Origin: Desulfobotulus mexicanus
Lineage (GTDB): Bacteria; Desulfobacterota; Desulfobacteria; Desulfobacterales; ASO4-4
Direction of reading: 5' to 3'
DNA: 64,000 bases
Assembly (NCBI RefSeq): GCF_006175995.1
Contig: NZ_VDMB01000013.1
Coordinates: 1-64,000 of the forward strand
The notes below the pieces were generated by a model. The model was given only the letters and a program-made list of their open reading frames with translations. It searched no databases and had not been told where the DNA came from. Positions within the stretch are counted from its first letter, which is position 1. Each line of letters starts with the position of its first letter. Made by a program: the position numbers and the translations under genes. Below, piece by piece: positions 8,168-17,496 of this stretch.

Positions 8168-8566
8168 AAGATCACCTGTTGGGGGAGATGGCAGGGAATG
8201 GAAGTATTCCTTCATTGAATAAAAGGCTTGTGAGGCCTGTACATGAAAGTGGATCACCGGTTGTTTCGGTCTCCGGAATCCATATTCCGTTTATATAAAC
8301 AACCACTCTGCTTTATACCCTTTCCGGCTTTTTCCGGCAAGTATAAGAAAATCCATATGCTGAATCTGTGTGTAAGGATTGTTTCAGAAAGCTGCACGCT
8401 GTGCCGCATAGTCTGTTCTTGACAGGAATCTCTGAACCTGAGAAATAAACTTATATAAAAAGAATTTCTTATTGTCGGATAAAGGTGGGAAACTGATTTA
8501 TTTAACGGTCAGTTTTTCATTTTTACCTTTGTTTTATTAACCATAAGGACCAGGGAGTGATTGACC
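8168..8566. promoter_or_regulatory. divergent intergenic region between ahbC and the BCCT gene
   Basis: These 400 bases separate divergent ahbC and the BCCT gene and must hold promoters for both. A consensus -35 hexamer TTGACA is at 8419-8424 facing the BCCT gene, but the best -10-like sequences (around 8442-8458) are not at ideal spacing. No riboswitch was recognised. Confidence 0.35.
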
Positions 8567-10219
8567 ATGGAAGAAAAAAACCTTGATAAGATTGAGCCAG
8601 ATGGAGAGGTGAGTCCCATTGATACGGACTACCAGGTGGGGCAGGATAATGTCTTTATAAAAATAGGGCGTTTTGGTTTTGATATTCATAATCCTGTTTT
8701 TGGGACAGCTGCTCTTATAACTATTCTTTTTGTTGCCGTTACTCTGATCTTTCAGGCGCAGGCGGAACCGGTTTTCAGCAGTATCCGTGGCTGGCTGACA
8801 TCCAATCTTTCATGGTTTTTTATTTCTGCGGGCAATGTTTTTGTACTCGTCTGCCTTGGGCTTATAGTATCCCCTCTTGGCCGTGTCCGCCTTGGCGGAA
8901 CAGAGGCTGTGCCGGAATTTTCCTATCCCGGCTGGTTTTCCATGCTTTTTGCTGCAGGGATGGGTATAGGTCTCATGTTTTATTGTGTGTCTGAGCCCCT
9001 TGCCCATTACAGCACTGCCTATGGTGGCATAATTATGGATGGTGGTGTTCGTACGGACTGGGCACCCCTTGGAGGTGCTGTTGGTGATTCCCTTGCTGCG
9101 GAGCGCCTGGGTATGGCGGCGACCATTTTCCACTGGGGGCTGCACCCCTGGGCCATTTATTCTGTACTGGCGCTGGGGCTTGCCCTTTTTGCCTTTAATA
9201 AAGGTTTGCCGCTGACCATCCGGTCCATTTTTTATCCTCTGCTGGGTGAGCGTGTTTGGGGCTGGCCGGGACATGTCATTGATATAGTAGCTATTATAGC
9301 CACGTTGTTTGGTCTTGCGACCTCCCTTGGTATTGGTGCCTCCCAGGCCGCAGCCGGTCTTGACTACCTTTTTAAACTGCCATCGGGAGTGACAACTCAG
9401 GTGCTGCTGGTCATTGCCATTACCATAGTGGCACTGATATCTGTGATTGCCGGTCTTACTGCAGGAGTACAGAGGCTTTCAAAAATTAATATGATACTGG
9501 CGGCTTTTCTGCTTCTTTTTGTGCTTGTGGTGGGGCCCACCATGGCCATTGTCACCGGTTTCTTTGCAAACCTTGGTGCCTACCTTCAGCACCTGCCTGC
9601 TTTGGCCAACCCCATTGGTCGTGCGGACAGCAATTTTGCCGAAGGCTGGACTTCCTTTTACTGGGCATGGTGGATTTCTTGGTCTCCCTTTGTGGGCATG
9701 TTCATTGCCCGTGTTTCAAGGGGCCGCACAGTGCGGGAATTTCTGATTTCCGTACTTCTGATTCCTTCGGCGGCCTGTGTACTCTGGATGACGGTTTTCG
9801 GCAGCACAGCCATCCGTCAGTTTGTTAAAGACGGTTACACGGCAGCAGCTGAAGCTGTTTTACCCCTGCAGCTTTTTGCCATGCTGGATGCATTGCCCCT
9901 GGCACAGCTTACCTCCTTTGTAGCCATTATTCTGGTGATAGTGTTTTTTGTTACTTCATCGGATTCCGGCTCTCTTGTGATTGATACCATTTCCGCAGGA
10001 GGTAAAGTCCAGTCTCCTACGCCTCAGCGGGTTTTCTGGTGCACCTTTGAAGGTCTGGTGGCCATTGCTCTGCTTGTTGGCGGTGGTCTTGTGGCTTTGC
10101 AGGCCATGGCCGTTTCAACGGGTTTTCCTTTCACGATAATTCTGCTGGTGGGCTGCTGGTCTCTGATCAAGGGGCTTTCCACGGAGCCGCGTCCTAAAAA
10201 GCAGGCTGCCGGGGCTTAA
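8567..10219 (+). CDS. BCCT family betaine/carnitine/choline-type transporter
   Basis: A 550-residue inner-membrane protein with about 12 hydrophobic segments. It carries the family signature around residues 365-395 (FYWAWWISWSPFVGMFIARV, then SRGRTVREF) and the glycine-rich GMGIGLMFYCVSEP segment in the TM3 substrate region. BCCT proteins import quaternary-ammonium osmolytes such as glycine betaine by Na+ or H+ symport; the substrate here is not fixed by sequence. I chose the ATG at 8567 because GGGAG lies upstream; a TTG two codons earlier is also in frame. The long hydrophilic C-terminal sensor of BetP is absent. The DUF294 and exonuclease genes follow on the same strand. Confidence 0.93.
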   Translation: MEEKNLDKIEPDGEVSPIDTDYQVGQDNVFIKIGRFGFDIHNPVFGTAALITILFVAVTLIFQAQAEPVFSSIRGWLTSNLSWFFISAGNVFVLVCLGLIVSPLGRVRLGGTEAVPEFSYPGWFSMLFAAGMGIGLMFYCVSEPLAHYSTAYGGIIMDGGVRTDWAPLGGAVGDSLAAERLGMAATIFHWGLHPWAIYSVLALGLALFAFNKGLPLTIRSIFYPLLGERVWGWPGHVIDIVAIIATLFGLATSLGIGASQAAAGLDYLFKLPSGVTTQVLLVIAITIVALISVIAGLTAGVQRLSKINMILAAFLLLFVLVVGPTMAIVTGFFANLGAYLQHLPALANPIGRADSNFAEGWTSFYWAWWISWSPFVGMFIARVSRGRTVREFLISVLLIPSAACVLWMTVFGSTAIRQFVKDGYTAAAEAVLPLQLFAMLDALPLAQLTSFVAIILVIVFFVTSSDSGSLVIDTISAGGKVQSPTPQRVFWCTFEGLVAIALLVGGGLVALQAMAVSTGFPFTIILLVGCWSLIKGLSTEPRPKKQAAGA

Positions 10220-10235
10220 GCAAAAAAATGAGTAA

Positions 10236-10259
10236 ACAGGGGATGAAATATTCCCCTGT
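10236..10259 (+). terminator. weak hairpin after the BCCT gene
   Basis: ACAGGGG and CCCCTGT form a 7-bp stem with a 10-base loop, 16 bases after the transporter stop. There is no T tail, so attenuation rather than full termination before the DUF294 gene is possible. Confidence 0.4.
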
Positions 10260-10315
10260 CCATACATTAAAAATGTCACAGCCTGAATTGCATGCGGGGT
10301 GGAAGGGATTGCTTT

Positions 10316-12169
10316 ATGGAAGTTGAGCTGATGGATATTTCTGAACATCTGCGTCGTTTTGAACCCTTTGCCGAGCTGCCCGAAGAGGTGGTGCATGGAA
10401 TTTCAGCCAGGGTGGATGTCCGTTATTTCAAGGCAGGCAGCACCATCCTTACTTCAGGTGAAAGTATTCATGAAATATACTTCATCCGTAGTGGGGCTGT
10501 TGAAGTTTACCGCAGGAACGGCAGCCTTTATAATCGTCTGGAAGAAGGATCTGTTTTTGGCCACCTGAGTCTTCTTATGCACAATCGTGTACGTTTTCCA
10601 GCAAAGGCTCTGGAAGATACCCTTCTTTATATTATTCCCGAAGATATTTTTAACGAGCTTTGTGATCAGCATGATTCCTTTGCCGATTTTGTGGAAATTG
10701 GGGGTAAAACCCGCCTGAGTCAGGCCGTATCCCGTGCCCAGCAGATGAATGATGTGATGCGTACCCGGATTCAGAAACTTCTTACCCGGGAGATTGTCAG
10801 CATTGATGCCGCAGCCAGTGTGTATGACGCAGCTCGTAAAATGACAGAAGAAGGGGTTTCATGTCTGCTGATTACCCATGGCCCTAATGACAGCATTTCT
10901 GCCATTGCTGGCATTGTCACAGACCGGGATCTGCGTACACGTTTTATTGCCGGGGGACTGCCTATGGAGACGCCGGTTTCTGTTATCATGTCCAGCGATC
11001 TGATTACTCTGGAAGCACAGGAATATGTTTTTGAGGCTATGCTCTGCATGCTGCGCTACAATATTCATCATCTTCCGGTAATGCGGAACAAAAGATGTAT
11101 TGGCATGATATCCATTTCAGATCTGCTGCGCTATGAGTCCCAGAACAGTCTGCTGGTGGTGGCCCGTATTCTGAGGGCTCAGGATATGGACGAGCTGATT
11201 CGTATGAAAAGTGAAATTGATTCCAGTTTTATCCGGATGGTGAATGAGGGGGCCAACTCGCATATGGTGGGCAGTGCCATGAGTGTTTTTGGCCGCAGCA
11301 TCAAGCAGCGTCTCATGGAGCTGGCACAGGAGCAGCTGGGACCATCTCCGGTGCCTTGTTGTCTTATGGCTATGGGTTCCATGGCCAGAGATGAGCTACT
11401 TCCCGGTGGTGATCAGGACAATGCCCTGATTCTTGATGATTCCTATGATGAAGTATTGCATGACACTTACTTTAAACAGCTTGCCAGCTTTGTCTGTGAT
11501 GGTCTGGCGGCCTGCGGTTATAGCTATTGCACCGGTGGGATAATGGCCACGGAAAAAAAATGGCGTCAGCCCCTGTCCATATGGCGTCAGTATTTTCACC
11601 AGTGGATTGAAAAACCGACCAACGAGTCCCTGCTGCACAGTTCTATCTTTTTTGATCTGGACGGTGTCTGGGGGGAGGTACAATGGGTGGAGGAACTCAA
11701 GGAACAGCTTGCTCGCAAGGCAAAAAACAGCCCGAAATTTCTTTCTTATCTGGCAAGAAATTCCCTGAACCGGACACCGCCCCTTGGGTTCTTTAAGGAT
11801 TTTGTCCTTGAAGAAGATGGAAAATATAAAAATTCCATGGATCTGAAACGCCGGGGGTCTGCCCCGCTTGTGGCATTGATACGGGTTTATGCCCTGGCCA
11901 TCGGCTCCACGGCCCAGAATTCCTTTGAACGGCTGGAGCATATCCGTGACTCAGGCCTTCTTCCAGCGGGGCACACCCATACCCTGCATGATGCGCTGGA
12001 GTTCATTTCCATGGTTCGTCTCCGCAATCATGCCCACCTTCTGCAGGAGGGACAGGAGGTTAATAATAAGGTTAACCCGGAAGACTTAAGCCAGTTTGAC
12101 AGGCGGAATCTGAAAGAGGCATTTCAGGTTTTAAGCAATGCCCAGAAGTTTATAAAATTCCGTTACTGA
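10316..12169 (+). CDS. cNMP-binding / CBS / DUF294 nucleotidyltransferase-like signalling protein
   Basis: A 617-residue cytoplasmic protein with a clear domain order. An N-terminal cyclic-nucleotide-binding-like beta roll (about 15-130; GSTILTSGESIHEIYFIRSG) is followed by two CBS motifs (about 150-270), then the DUF294 nucleotidyltransferase-like domain with MAMGSMARDELLPGGDQDNA (GS-x-R...D-x-D pattern of GlnD-type enzymes), and a DUF294 C-terminal helical domain. Such proteins are thought to regulate neighbouring solute transporters in response to nucleotides. Its position between a BCCT transporter and a DnaQ-type exonuclease is a recurrent arrangement of the family. I chose ATG 10316 because GGAAGGGA precedes it; ATG 10292 is also in frame. 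Confidence 0.9.
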   Translation: MEVELMDISEHLRRFEPFAELPEEVVHGISARVDVRYFKAGSTILTSGESIHEIYFIRSGAVEVYRRNGSLYNRLEEGSVFGHLSLLMHNRVRFPAKALEDTLLYIIPEDIFNELCDQHDSFADFVEIGGKTRLSQAVSRAQQMNDVMRTRIQKLLTREIVSIDAAASVYDAARKMTEEGVSCLLITHGPNDSISAIAGIVTDRDLRTRFIAGGLPMETPVSVIMSSDLITLEAQEYVFEAMLCMLRYNIHHLPVMRNKRCIGMISISDLLRYESQNSLLVVARILRAQDMDELIRMKSEIDSSFIRMVNEGANSHMVGSAMSVFGRSIKQRLMELAQEQLGPSPVPCCLMAMGSMARDELLPGGDQDNALILDDSYDEVLHDTYFKQLASFVCDGLAACGYSYCTGGIMATEKKWRQPLSIWRQYFHQWIEKPTNESLLHSSIFFDLDGVWGEVQWVEELKEQLARKAKNSPKFLSYLARNSLNRTPPLGFFKDFVLEEDGKYKNSMDLKRRGSAPLVALIRVYALAIGSTAQNSFERLEHIRDSGLLPAGHTHTLHDALEFISMVRLRNHAHLLQEGQEVNNKVNPEDLSQFDRRNLKEAFQVLSNAQKFIKFRY

Positions 12170-12194
12170 AAGGCCAGTCTGTTCAGGCCTTTTT
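12169..12194 (+). terminator. hairpin with T tail after the DUF294 gene
   Basis: AAAGGCC and GGCCTTT form a 7-bp stem with a 10-base loop, ending in a run of five T. It overlaps the DUF294 stop codon and lies before the exonuclease gene, so it may partly uncouple the two. Confidence 0.55.
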
Positions 12195-12208
12195 AAAGGA
12201 TTAAAGTA

Positions 12209-12940
12209 TTGCATGTTTTCCCGGTAAAAAAAACAGCTTCAGAAAATAGACCGGACTGGCAGAAGCTCTTTGTCAGCAGGGCTGCAGAGGCCCAAAGCCC
12301 TCTTCTCCAGTATTATTATGGTGGGGGGGTAGTGGATGGAGATACGCCCTTGGGCGAGCTTTCTTTACTGGCACTGGACGTAGAAACCACGGGGCTGCAT
12401 CCGGGGAAGGATGCCATCGTCAGTATAGGAGCTGTCCCCTTTACTCTGGAGAGAATTTTCAGCAGCCGTTCACGCTACTGGGTTGTCAATCCCGGTCGGC
12501 CCCTGACAAGGGAGTCCATAGTTATCCATGGGATTACCCATTCTCAGATTTTAAACAGTCCTGATATTATTGACATTGTGCCTGATCTGCTGGCTGTTAT
12601 GGCAGGCTCTGTGATTGTGGTACACTGCAGGCAGGTGGAGCGTCTTTTCCTTGATGCTGCTTTGCGAAAAGCCATTAATGAAGGTATTTCTTTTCCGGTG
12701 ATTGATACAATGGATATTGAGGCCCGATATTTCAGAAGGGGTTTTCGTTACCGGTTTTCTCAGTTTTTTGGTTTGAACAGAGGCTCCATCCGCCTTGCGG
12801 ACAGCCGTACCCGCTATCATCTTCCCCAGTACAGGCCCCATCACGCCCTTACCGACGCCCTCGCAACTGCAGAGCTGTTCCAGGCCCAGGTGGCCTGGCG
12901 TTTTGATCCGCTGATGCCCGTGAAAGAAATCTGGTTATAA
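12209..12940 (+). CDS. DnaQ-like 3'-5' exonuclease (DEDDh family)
   Basis: A 243-residue protein of the DNA polymerase III epsilon-subunit exonuclease superfamily. All three Exo motifs are visible: Exo I LALDVETTGLHPGKDAIVS (Asp and Glu), Exo II VIVVHCRQVERLFLDAAL (Asp), and Exo III HHALTDALATAELF (His and Asp). The DEDDh catalytic set is therefore complete. It is a stand-alone nuclease and not part of PolC. The start is a TTG at 12209 with AAGGA eight bases upstream. DUF294 proteins often have such an exonuclease as a partner; the shared role is unknown but probably concerns nucleotide or RNA signalling rather than replication. Confidence 0.88.
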   Translation: MHVFPVKKTASENRPDWQKLFVSRAAEAQSPLLQYYYGGGVVDGDTPLGELSLLALDVETTGLHPGKDAIVSIGAVPFTLERIFSSRSRYWVVNPGRPLTRESIVIHGITHSQILNSPDIIDIVPDLLAVMAGSVIVVHCRQVERLFLDAALRKAINEGISFPVIDTMDIEARYFRRGFRYRFSQFFGLNRGSIRLADSRTRYHLPQYRPHHALTDALATAELFQAQVAWRFDPLMPVKEIWL

Positions 12941-12973
12941 GTTATATAAAATGGCAAGAATCTGATGCTGTTT

Positions 12974-14680
12974 TTAATGGGACCAGCCTCTGGGGGCTGT
13001 GCGCAGAAGGGCCATGAAGTCGGTAAAGTTTTTGATATGAAGACTTTTTTCAAGCATGGTTTCATTGCGGAATATGCCTGCGATTTCCGATGCAATGGCC
13101 AGTTGGGCACCGGCATCGGAAAGGGGGGTAAGTATCAGAAAAATGACATGGGCCAGCTTGTCGTCCGGTGCATCGAAGTCAATGCCGTTTTTGGATATTC
13201 CCACAACAATTACCGCCTGTTTCAGGCCTTCAATGCGGGCATGGGGCAGGGCAAGCCCCTTGCCGATACCCGTACTCAAGGAGAGCTCCCGTTCCCACAC
13301 TGCGGCTTCTATCAGGTTTTTCTCCAGACCCATGGTCCGGCATGGAGACTCAAGCATTTCGCCGATGGCTTCTCTGGGACTTGTTGCTTCCAGCCGATGG
13401 ATAAAATATCTGGAAGCCAGCATATCTGCCACACTGAGGTTCTGGCGGTAGCGGAGGATGATACGGATCATGGGACCGCTTATCATCGATGTTGTCATGG
13501 CCATAATGACAAGGGCTACGAAAAGTTTTTCCTCAATAATACCTGCATCCATGGCCAGCAGGCCGACGATGATACCCATGGCTCCTACGGACACCATGGA
13601 AAAACCGACAGCCCAGGCTTCCCTAAGGGGCATTTTCCCCCATCTTGCACCAAAGAATGCACTGCTGACTTTGCATATGATTGCAAGGCCTGTGATTGTA
13701 AAAACCAGTTTGAAGTCAAAGTTCAGGATAAAATTGACCTTAAGACCGATGCTGGCAAAAAAAACAGGGGCAAAAATGTAAGAAACAAAATGGTCGATGG
13801 TAAAGCGGGTCCGTTCCCGGAGGTGAGCTGAATCTCCCAGAGCAGCTCCCACAAGGAAGGCACCGAACATGGCATGGATACCGATCCATTCACAAAGTGC
13901 CGCTCCAAGCAGGGCAAGGATAATGGCAAAGCTCAGTTCTCCACCGGGCCATTTGGTATAGGCCTGAACAAAGGGTAAGGCCTTGTGGATGGCTTGACGA
14001 CCCAGTGTCAGCATCATAGCCGTAAAGGTAAGGGTCATGGCTATGGTTATAATGACAGGCATACCGTGGGTGCTGTTACCACCGATAAGGCCCAGTATCA
14101 TGGCAAAGATCATCCAGCCCACAAGGTCGTTGAAAATGGCAGCACTGACCACCACCATTCCAAGATCACTGCGGTATAGATCCATATCCATGAGGGTTTT
14201 GGCGATGATTGGAAGTGCGGAAATAGATATGCCAATGGCCAGAAAAAGGGCGAAAATCAGAGGCGATGCATGGGCCTGTTTTCCCATGAAACCAGGGAAA
14301 AACCATGCAAAGGCAAATCCCATGGCAAAGGGTAGAAAAATACTGGTGAGTCCGACTTTAAAACCTTTGTTTCCCTGTTTCCATATGGTGGAAAGATCCA
14401 CCTCAATGCCTGCGACCATGAGAAAGAGGATTATGGCAAGGGTGGCTATGGTATCCAGTGCAATGGCATTGGGACCTGTCAGGGGAAATAGGAAAAGGTT
14501 GAGTTCCGGGGCAAGGCTTCCCAGTATGGTTGGCCCCAGCAGCACACCGGCAAGCAGTTCCCCCAGTACGGCAGGCTGGCGGAAGCGTTGTGCCAGTTCA
14601 CCGAGAATACGGGCTGCGGCAAGAAGGACACCCAGAGAAAGCAGCATAACCAGAATATTGTGGGGAGAAAGGGTTTCCAT
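12974..14680 (-). CDS. CPA2 cation/proton antiporter with C-terminal PTS EIIA domain
   Basis: A 568-residue fusion. Residues 1-400 form a 12-helix monovalent cation:proton antiporter-2 (KefB/NapA-like) with GELLAGVLLGPTILG, AGIEVDL and SAAIFNDLVGW; the ND pair marks the ion site. Residues about 420-560 are a fructose/nitrogen-type PTS EIIA domain with the phosphorylatable His near residue 479 in GKGLALPHARIEG. Such fusions suggest that antiport is controlled by PTS phosphorylation state. No HPr or EI gene is in the window. It lacks the TrkA-N domain usual in KefB. It is convergent with the exonuclease gene and has its own upstream region. Confidence 0.9.
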   Translation of the reverse strand: METLSPHNILVMLLSLGVLLAAARILGELAQRFRQPAVLGELLAGVLLGPTILGSLAPELNLFLFPLTGPNAIALDTIATLAIILFLMVAGIEVDLSTIWKQGNKGFKVGLTSIFLPFAMGFAFAWFFPGFMGKQAHASPLIFALFLAIGISISALPIIAKTLMDMDLYRSDLGMVVVSAAIFNDLVGWMIFAMILGLIGGNSTHGMPVIITIAMTLTFTAMMLTLGRQAIHKALPFVQAYTKWPGGELSFAIILALLGAALCEWIGIHAMFGAFLVGAALGDSAHLRERTRFTIDHFVSYIFAPVFFASIGLKVNFILNFDFKLVFTITGLAIICKVSSAFFGARWGKMPLREAWAVGFSMVSVGAMGIIVGLLAMDAGIIEEKLFVALVIMAMTTSMISGPMIRIILRYRQNLSVADMLASRYFIHRLEATSPREAIGEMLESPCRTMGLEKNLIEAAVWERELSLSTGIGKGLALPHARIEGLKQAVIVVGISKNGIDFDAPDDKLAHVIFLILTPLSDAGAQLAIASEIAGIFRNETMLEKSLHIKNFTDFMALLRTAPRGWSH

Positions 14681-15036
14681 GGCAGCTCTTTACTTATCCT
14701 GTTGTTTTTGGTTTGTAACTGTTATGCACCATTTCCGCCTGGGGATGAGGGATGATAATATCCGCCAGGCTATGATGGGAGAGTAAATTTTGATACGGGC
14801 AGGTGCAATGCCTGATCCTGCGAAGGGTTTTTAAGGTTCTGTTTTATTGGGGCACCCTTTAAGAGCGTAAAGCAGGCAAGCAAAAAATCTGGTCATGCAA
14901 TTTTCCTGATTTAAGGTTCGCATGGCTGACAGATCGTGGTAATGGAAAAAACATAGTATATTTTTTTCCGGAAGGGAATGGATTGTTTTGGTGTTTTGCA
15001 GCATGGACGTGTGTATCTTGATTCTATTAACAGGTT
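14681..15036. other. intergenic stretch, no gene recognised
   Basis: About 355 bases upstream of the antiporter gene and downstream of the LysE gene, both on the minus strand. Short frames here show no recognisable protein features. The antiporter promoter is probably inside. Confidence 0.4.
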
Positions 15037-15684
15037 TTATCCAAGACTTTTGACAAGTCCGAGGCGTATACCGAATCCCACAAGAATACCGCCGCTTATG
15101 CCTTCCATCCATCGGGTGAAAGCTGGTTTTTTGAGGCAGTGGCGTATCCGGTGAAGGCCGTGGGCCACCATGCAGAGCCAGATAAGGGCCATGATGAAAT
15201 GCAGACCTGCAAGGAAGAACGATTTCAGAAGAACTGAGTCACCAGCCTGAATAAACTGCGGAAGAAAAGCAAGATAGAATACAGCCGTTTTCGGATTCAG
15301 TACATTGGATATAAAGCCTTCCTGAAAGGCTTTATAAACAGATTTTCTTTGGGTTTTTTCGCAGGAAAAATCAAGGCTGCTTAATTCTTCTGCTGGTTTT
15401 GTGGCAGATTTGAGACTTTTAAGACCCAGCCATATGAGGTAAAGGGCACCGAGTATTTTTACAAAGGAAAAAACCGTTGCAGAGTGCATGAGGATAAGGG
15501 ATATGCCGCAGGCGGAAAGGGCAGCATGGACAAACAGCCCGGAACAGACACCAAGGGATGTGATGCTTCCCTGCTGCTGACCGCCCTTCAGGGTATTTCT
15601 GATTACAAGGAAAGTGTCGGCACCCGGAGCAAGGGTGAGTATGAGCATGGCAGAGAGAAAGGCAATGACAGATGCGTCGAACAT
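15037..15684 (-). CDS. LysE/RhtB family amino-acid exporter
   Basis: A 215-residue inner-membrane protein with about six hydrophobic segments. The N-terminal family signature LAPGADTFLVIRNTLKGG and the internal ISNVLNPKTAVFYLAFLPQF motif are both characteristic of the LysE/RhtB translocator family. These proteins export amino acids such as homoserine, threonine or leucine; the substrate here cannot be told. The length is normal. The gene stands alone on the minus strand and is divergent from the PagL-like gene. Confidence 0.92.
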   Translation of the reverse strand: MFDASVIAFLSAMLILTLAPGADTFLVIRNTLKGGQQQGSITSLGVCSGLFVHAALSACGISLILMHSATVFSFVKILGALYLIWLGLKSLKSATKPAEELSSLDFSCEKTQRKSVYKAFQEGFISNVLNPKTAVFYLAFLPQFIQAGDSVLLKSFFLAGLHFIMALIWLCMVAHGLHRIRHCLKKPAFTRWMEGISGGILVGFGIRLGLVKSLG

Positions 15685-15961
15685 GGAAGCTCCATGGGGA
15701 AAGGGTCCGAATGACTGAAAGATCTCCCTTTTCAGCCGTAATGGCTCTGTATTTTCAATACGCCCTGCAATCGGCTTTGTCCAGGCTCTTTTGCTGGGTG
15801 ATCTCAGGTCATTGTTTTAAGATATTCTTTGGTCATGTTTTGGTTCTGTTGTATTTATGGTAAATTCGTGTAGTTCCTTCCCCACATCTTTTGTTATATT
15901 TTAGATTTTTACCCATATCATCCTTCGGAGGTGAGACTTTTTCAGGAGAAAGGTGGCTGAT

Positions 15962-16537
15962 ATGAAAAAAACAGGATATCTCTTTGGTTTCTGGATACTT
16001 CTGATATGCTGGCCGGATATGGTAAAGGCAAAGGATCTTTCCCTTACGGTTTTTGGTGGTCAGAGTACAAGAAATGTCTGGGAAGAATTTTTTATTTCTC
16101 CCTTTGACCTTGATTTTGCAGACTCAAGGATTGCAGCACTTGCGCTGTCCTATACCTTTGCCCGCATACCGGACTGGCATCTTTCCTTTGAAGTGGAAGG
16201 GCAGATTGTCCGTCACTGGGGAATACAGAATCACTGGGAAAGCAACTTGCCGGTGGTAGTTCGCCGCCATCGCATGCCCTGGAGTCATGAGTTCCGTAGT
16301 ACTGCCGCCTTTGGTGTGGGACCTTCATGGTCCAGTGATACGCCTCCTCTGGAAGTGGAAACCCGCGAGGACAGCCAGCCGGTTCTTTTTCACTGGTTTA
16401 TGGAGCTGACAGCAGGTCCGCTGGAGGCACCATGGATGTTCACGGTACGCCTGCATCATCGATCCAAAGGATATGGCATGCTGGCGGATAAGGGAGGGCT
16501 GGATACCCTTGTCGGGGGTATCCGGTGGGATTTTTAG
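15962..16537 (+). CDS. PagL-like lipid A 3-O-deacylase family protein
   Basis: A 191-residue protein with a signal peptide (KKTGYLFGFWILLICWPDMVKA) and alternating beta-strand segments that suggest a small outer-membrane barrel. The C-terminal RLHHRSKGYGMLADKGGLD followed by GIRWDF resembles the PagL active-site region (His-Ser with a nearby acidic residue) and aromatic end. PagL removes the 3-linked acyl chain of lipid A in the outer membrane. Similarity outside this block is weak, so the activity is inferred. The start is ATG 15962, preceded by AGGTGG. The YitT gene follows 37 bases downstream. Confidence 0.7.
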   Translation: MKKTGYLFGFWILLICWPDMVKAKDLSLTVFGGQSTRNVWEEFFISPFDLDFADSRIAALALSYTFARIPDWHLSFEVEGQIVRHWGIQNHWESNLPVVVRRHRMPWSHEFRSTAAFGVGPSWSSDTPPLEVETREDSQPVLFHWFMELTAGPLEAPWMFTVRLHHRSKGYGMLADKGGLDTLVGGIRWDF

Positions 16538-16574
16538 CTGTATTTATGCGGTTTTTTGAAAGGATGTTTTTCTG

Positions 16575-17456
16575 ATGAAGTCCTGTCTTACGGATTATGG
16601 AATGATTTTTTTTGCAGGTATTCTTTATGCTGTTGCACTGAAATATTTTGTTCTTCCTTCCCAGGTTATTCTCACGGGCAGCGAAGGTATTGCTTCTGCC
16701 CTTTCCTATTATTTTGACAGTTACTGGCTTTTCATTATTCTCTACCTTGTTTTTCAGTCATTTTTGCTGATTTTTGCCTTCTTTAAGGTGAGCCGGACCT
16801 TTGCCATGCGCACTTTGATTGTGGTTCTAACGGTGGTTTGTTTCCTTGCACTTATGCCGGAGTTAGAGGTTGCCGATCCTGAGCCCCAGAGCGAGCGTAT
16901 TATTCTGGTAATTTTTGGAGGGCTTCTTGCCGGTGTGGCAAAGGCCATGGCGTTTAAGAGGCGTGGCTCCACAGGGGATGAAGATATTCCTGCCGCTTAT
17001 TTTGCCATGAAATATCTGAAGCCAGTAGGATATATAGCTATTTTTGCGGCCATGACATCTACGGCTTTCGGGCTTTTCATGGATTTTCTTAAATATGGGG
17101 AACTGGCTTCCGTCATCAATACCCTTATGTATACCTGTATTTATATTTTTGTTTCCACAACTACCCTGAACAATCTCTACCGGAAGTTTCAGCTGACCAT
17201 GCTATCGGTTATTACCCATCAGAAGGATGCCGTAGGTGCAGCAATTAAGGCAACATCCAGTCATCGGACTTATACGATGCAGCAGGGTATAGGAGGATAT
17301 ACGGGTGAAACATTCTGGATGGTACGGACCATAATCACCCATGAAGAGTTGCCCCAGTTTCTTGCGGCGGTGGAAGAAGCTGATGCCAGGTGTTTCTACT
17401 ATTTTGAAAACATAGAAGGTATATCAAAGGGTTATTATATTGCGCCCATTGGTTAA
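16575..17456 (+). CDS. YitT family membrane protein (DUF161/DUF2179)
   Basis: A 293-residue protein. The N-terminal part has about five to six membrane segments with the YitT feature LPSQVILTGSEGIASAL near residue 26-43 and a KRRGSTGDEDIPA loop. The C-terminal cytoplasmic domain (about 205-290) is DUF2179, with GIGGYTGETFWMVRTIITHEEL. YitT proteins are widespread membrane proteins of unknown transport function. The gene lies 37 bases after the PagL-like gene on the same strand and may be co-transcribed. Confidence 0.88.
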   Translation: MKSCLTDYGMIFFAGILYAVALKYFVLPSQVILTGSEGIASALSYYFDSYWLFIILYLVFQSFLLIFAFFKVSRTFAMRTLIVVLTVVCFLALMPELEVADPEPQSERIILVIFGGLLAGVAKAMAFKRRGSTGDEDIPAAYFAMKYLKPVGYIAIFAAMTSTAFGLFMDFLKYGELASVINTLMYTCIYIFVSTTTLNNLYRKFQLTMLSVITHQKDAVGAAIKATSSHRTYTMQQGIGGYTGETFWMVRTIITHEELPQFLAAVEEADARCFYYFENIEGISKGYYIAPIG

Positions 17457-17496
17457 GCAGGAGGGTTTGTTGTCGATGGCTTTCAGCTTCATGGGA

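Noticed and set aside
8401-8470. A full sigma-70 promoter for the BCCT gene
   Set aside because: TTGACA is good but no -10 hexamer lies at 16-18 bases; only the region is reported.
12965-13831. A 288-codon plus-strand frame opposite the antiporter gene
   Set aside because: Its composition (rich in His, Cys, Gly, Lys) is that of an antisense shadow, and the minus strand encodes a clear antiporter-EIIA protein.
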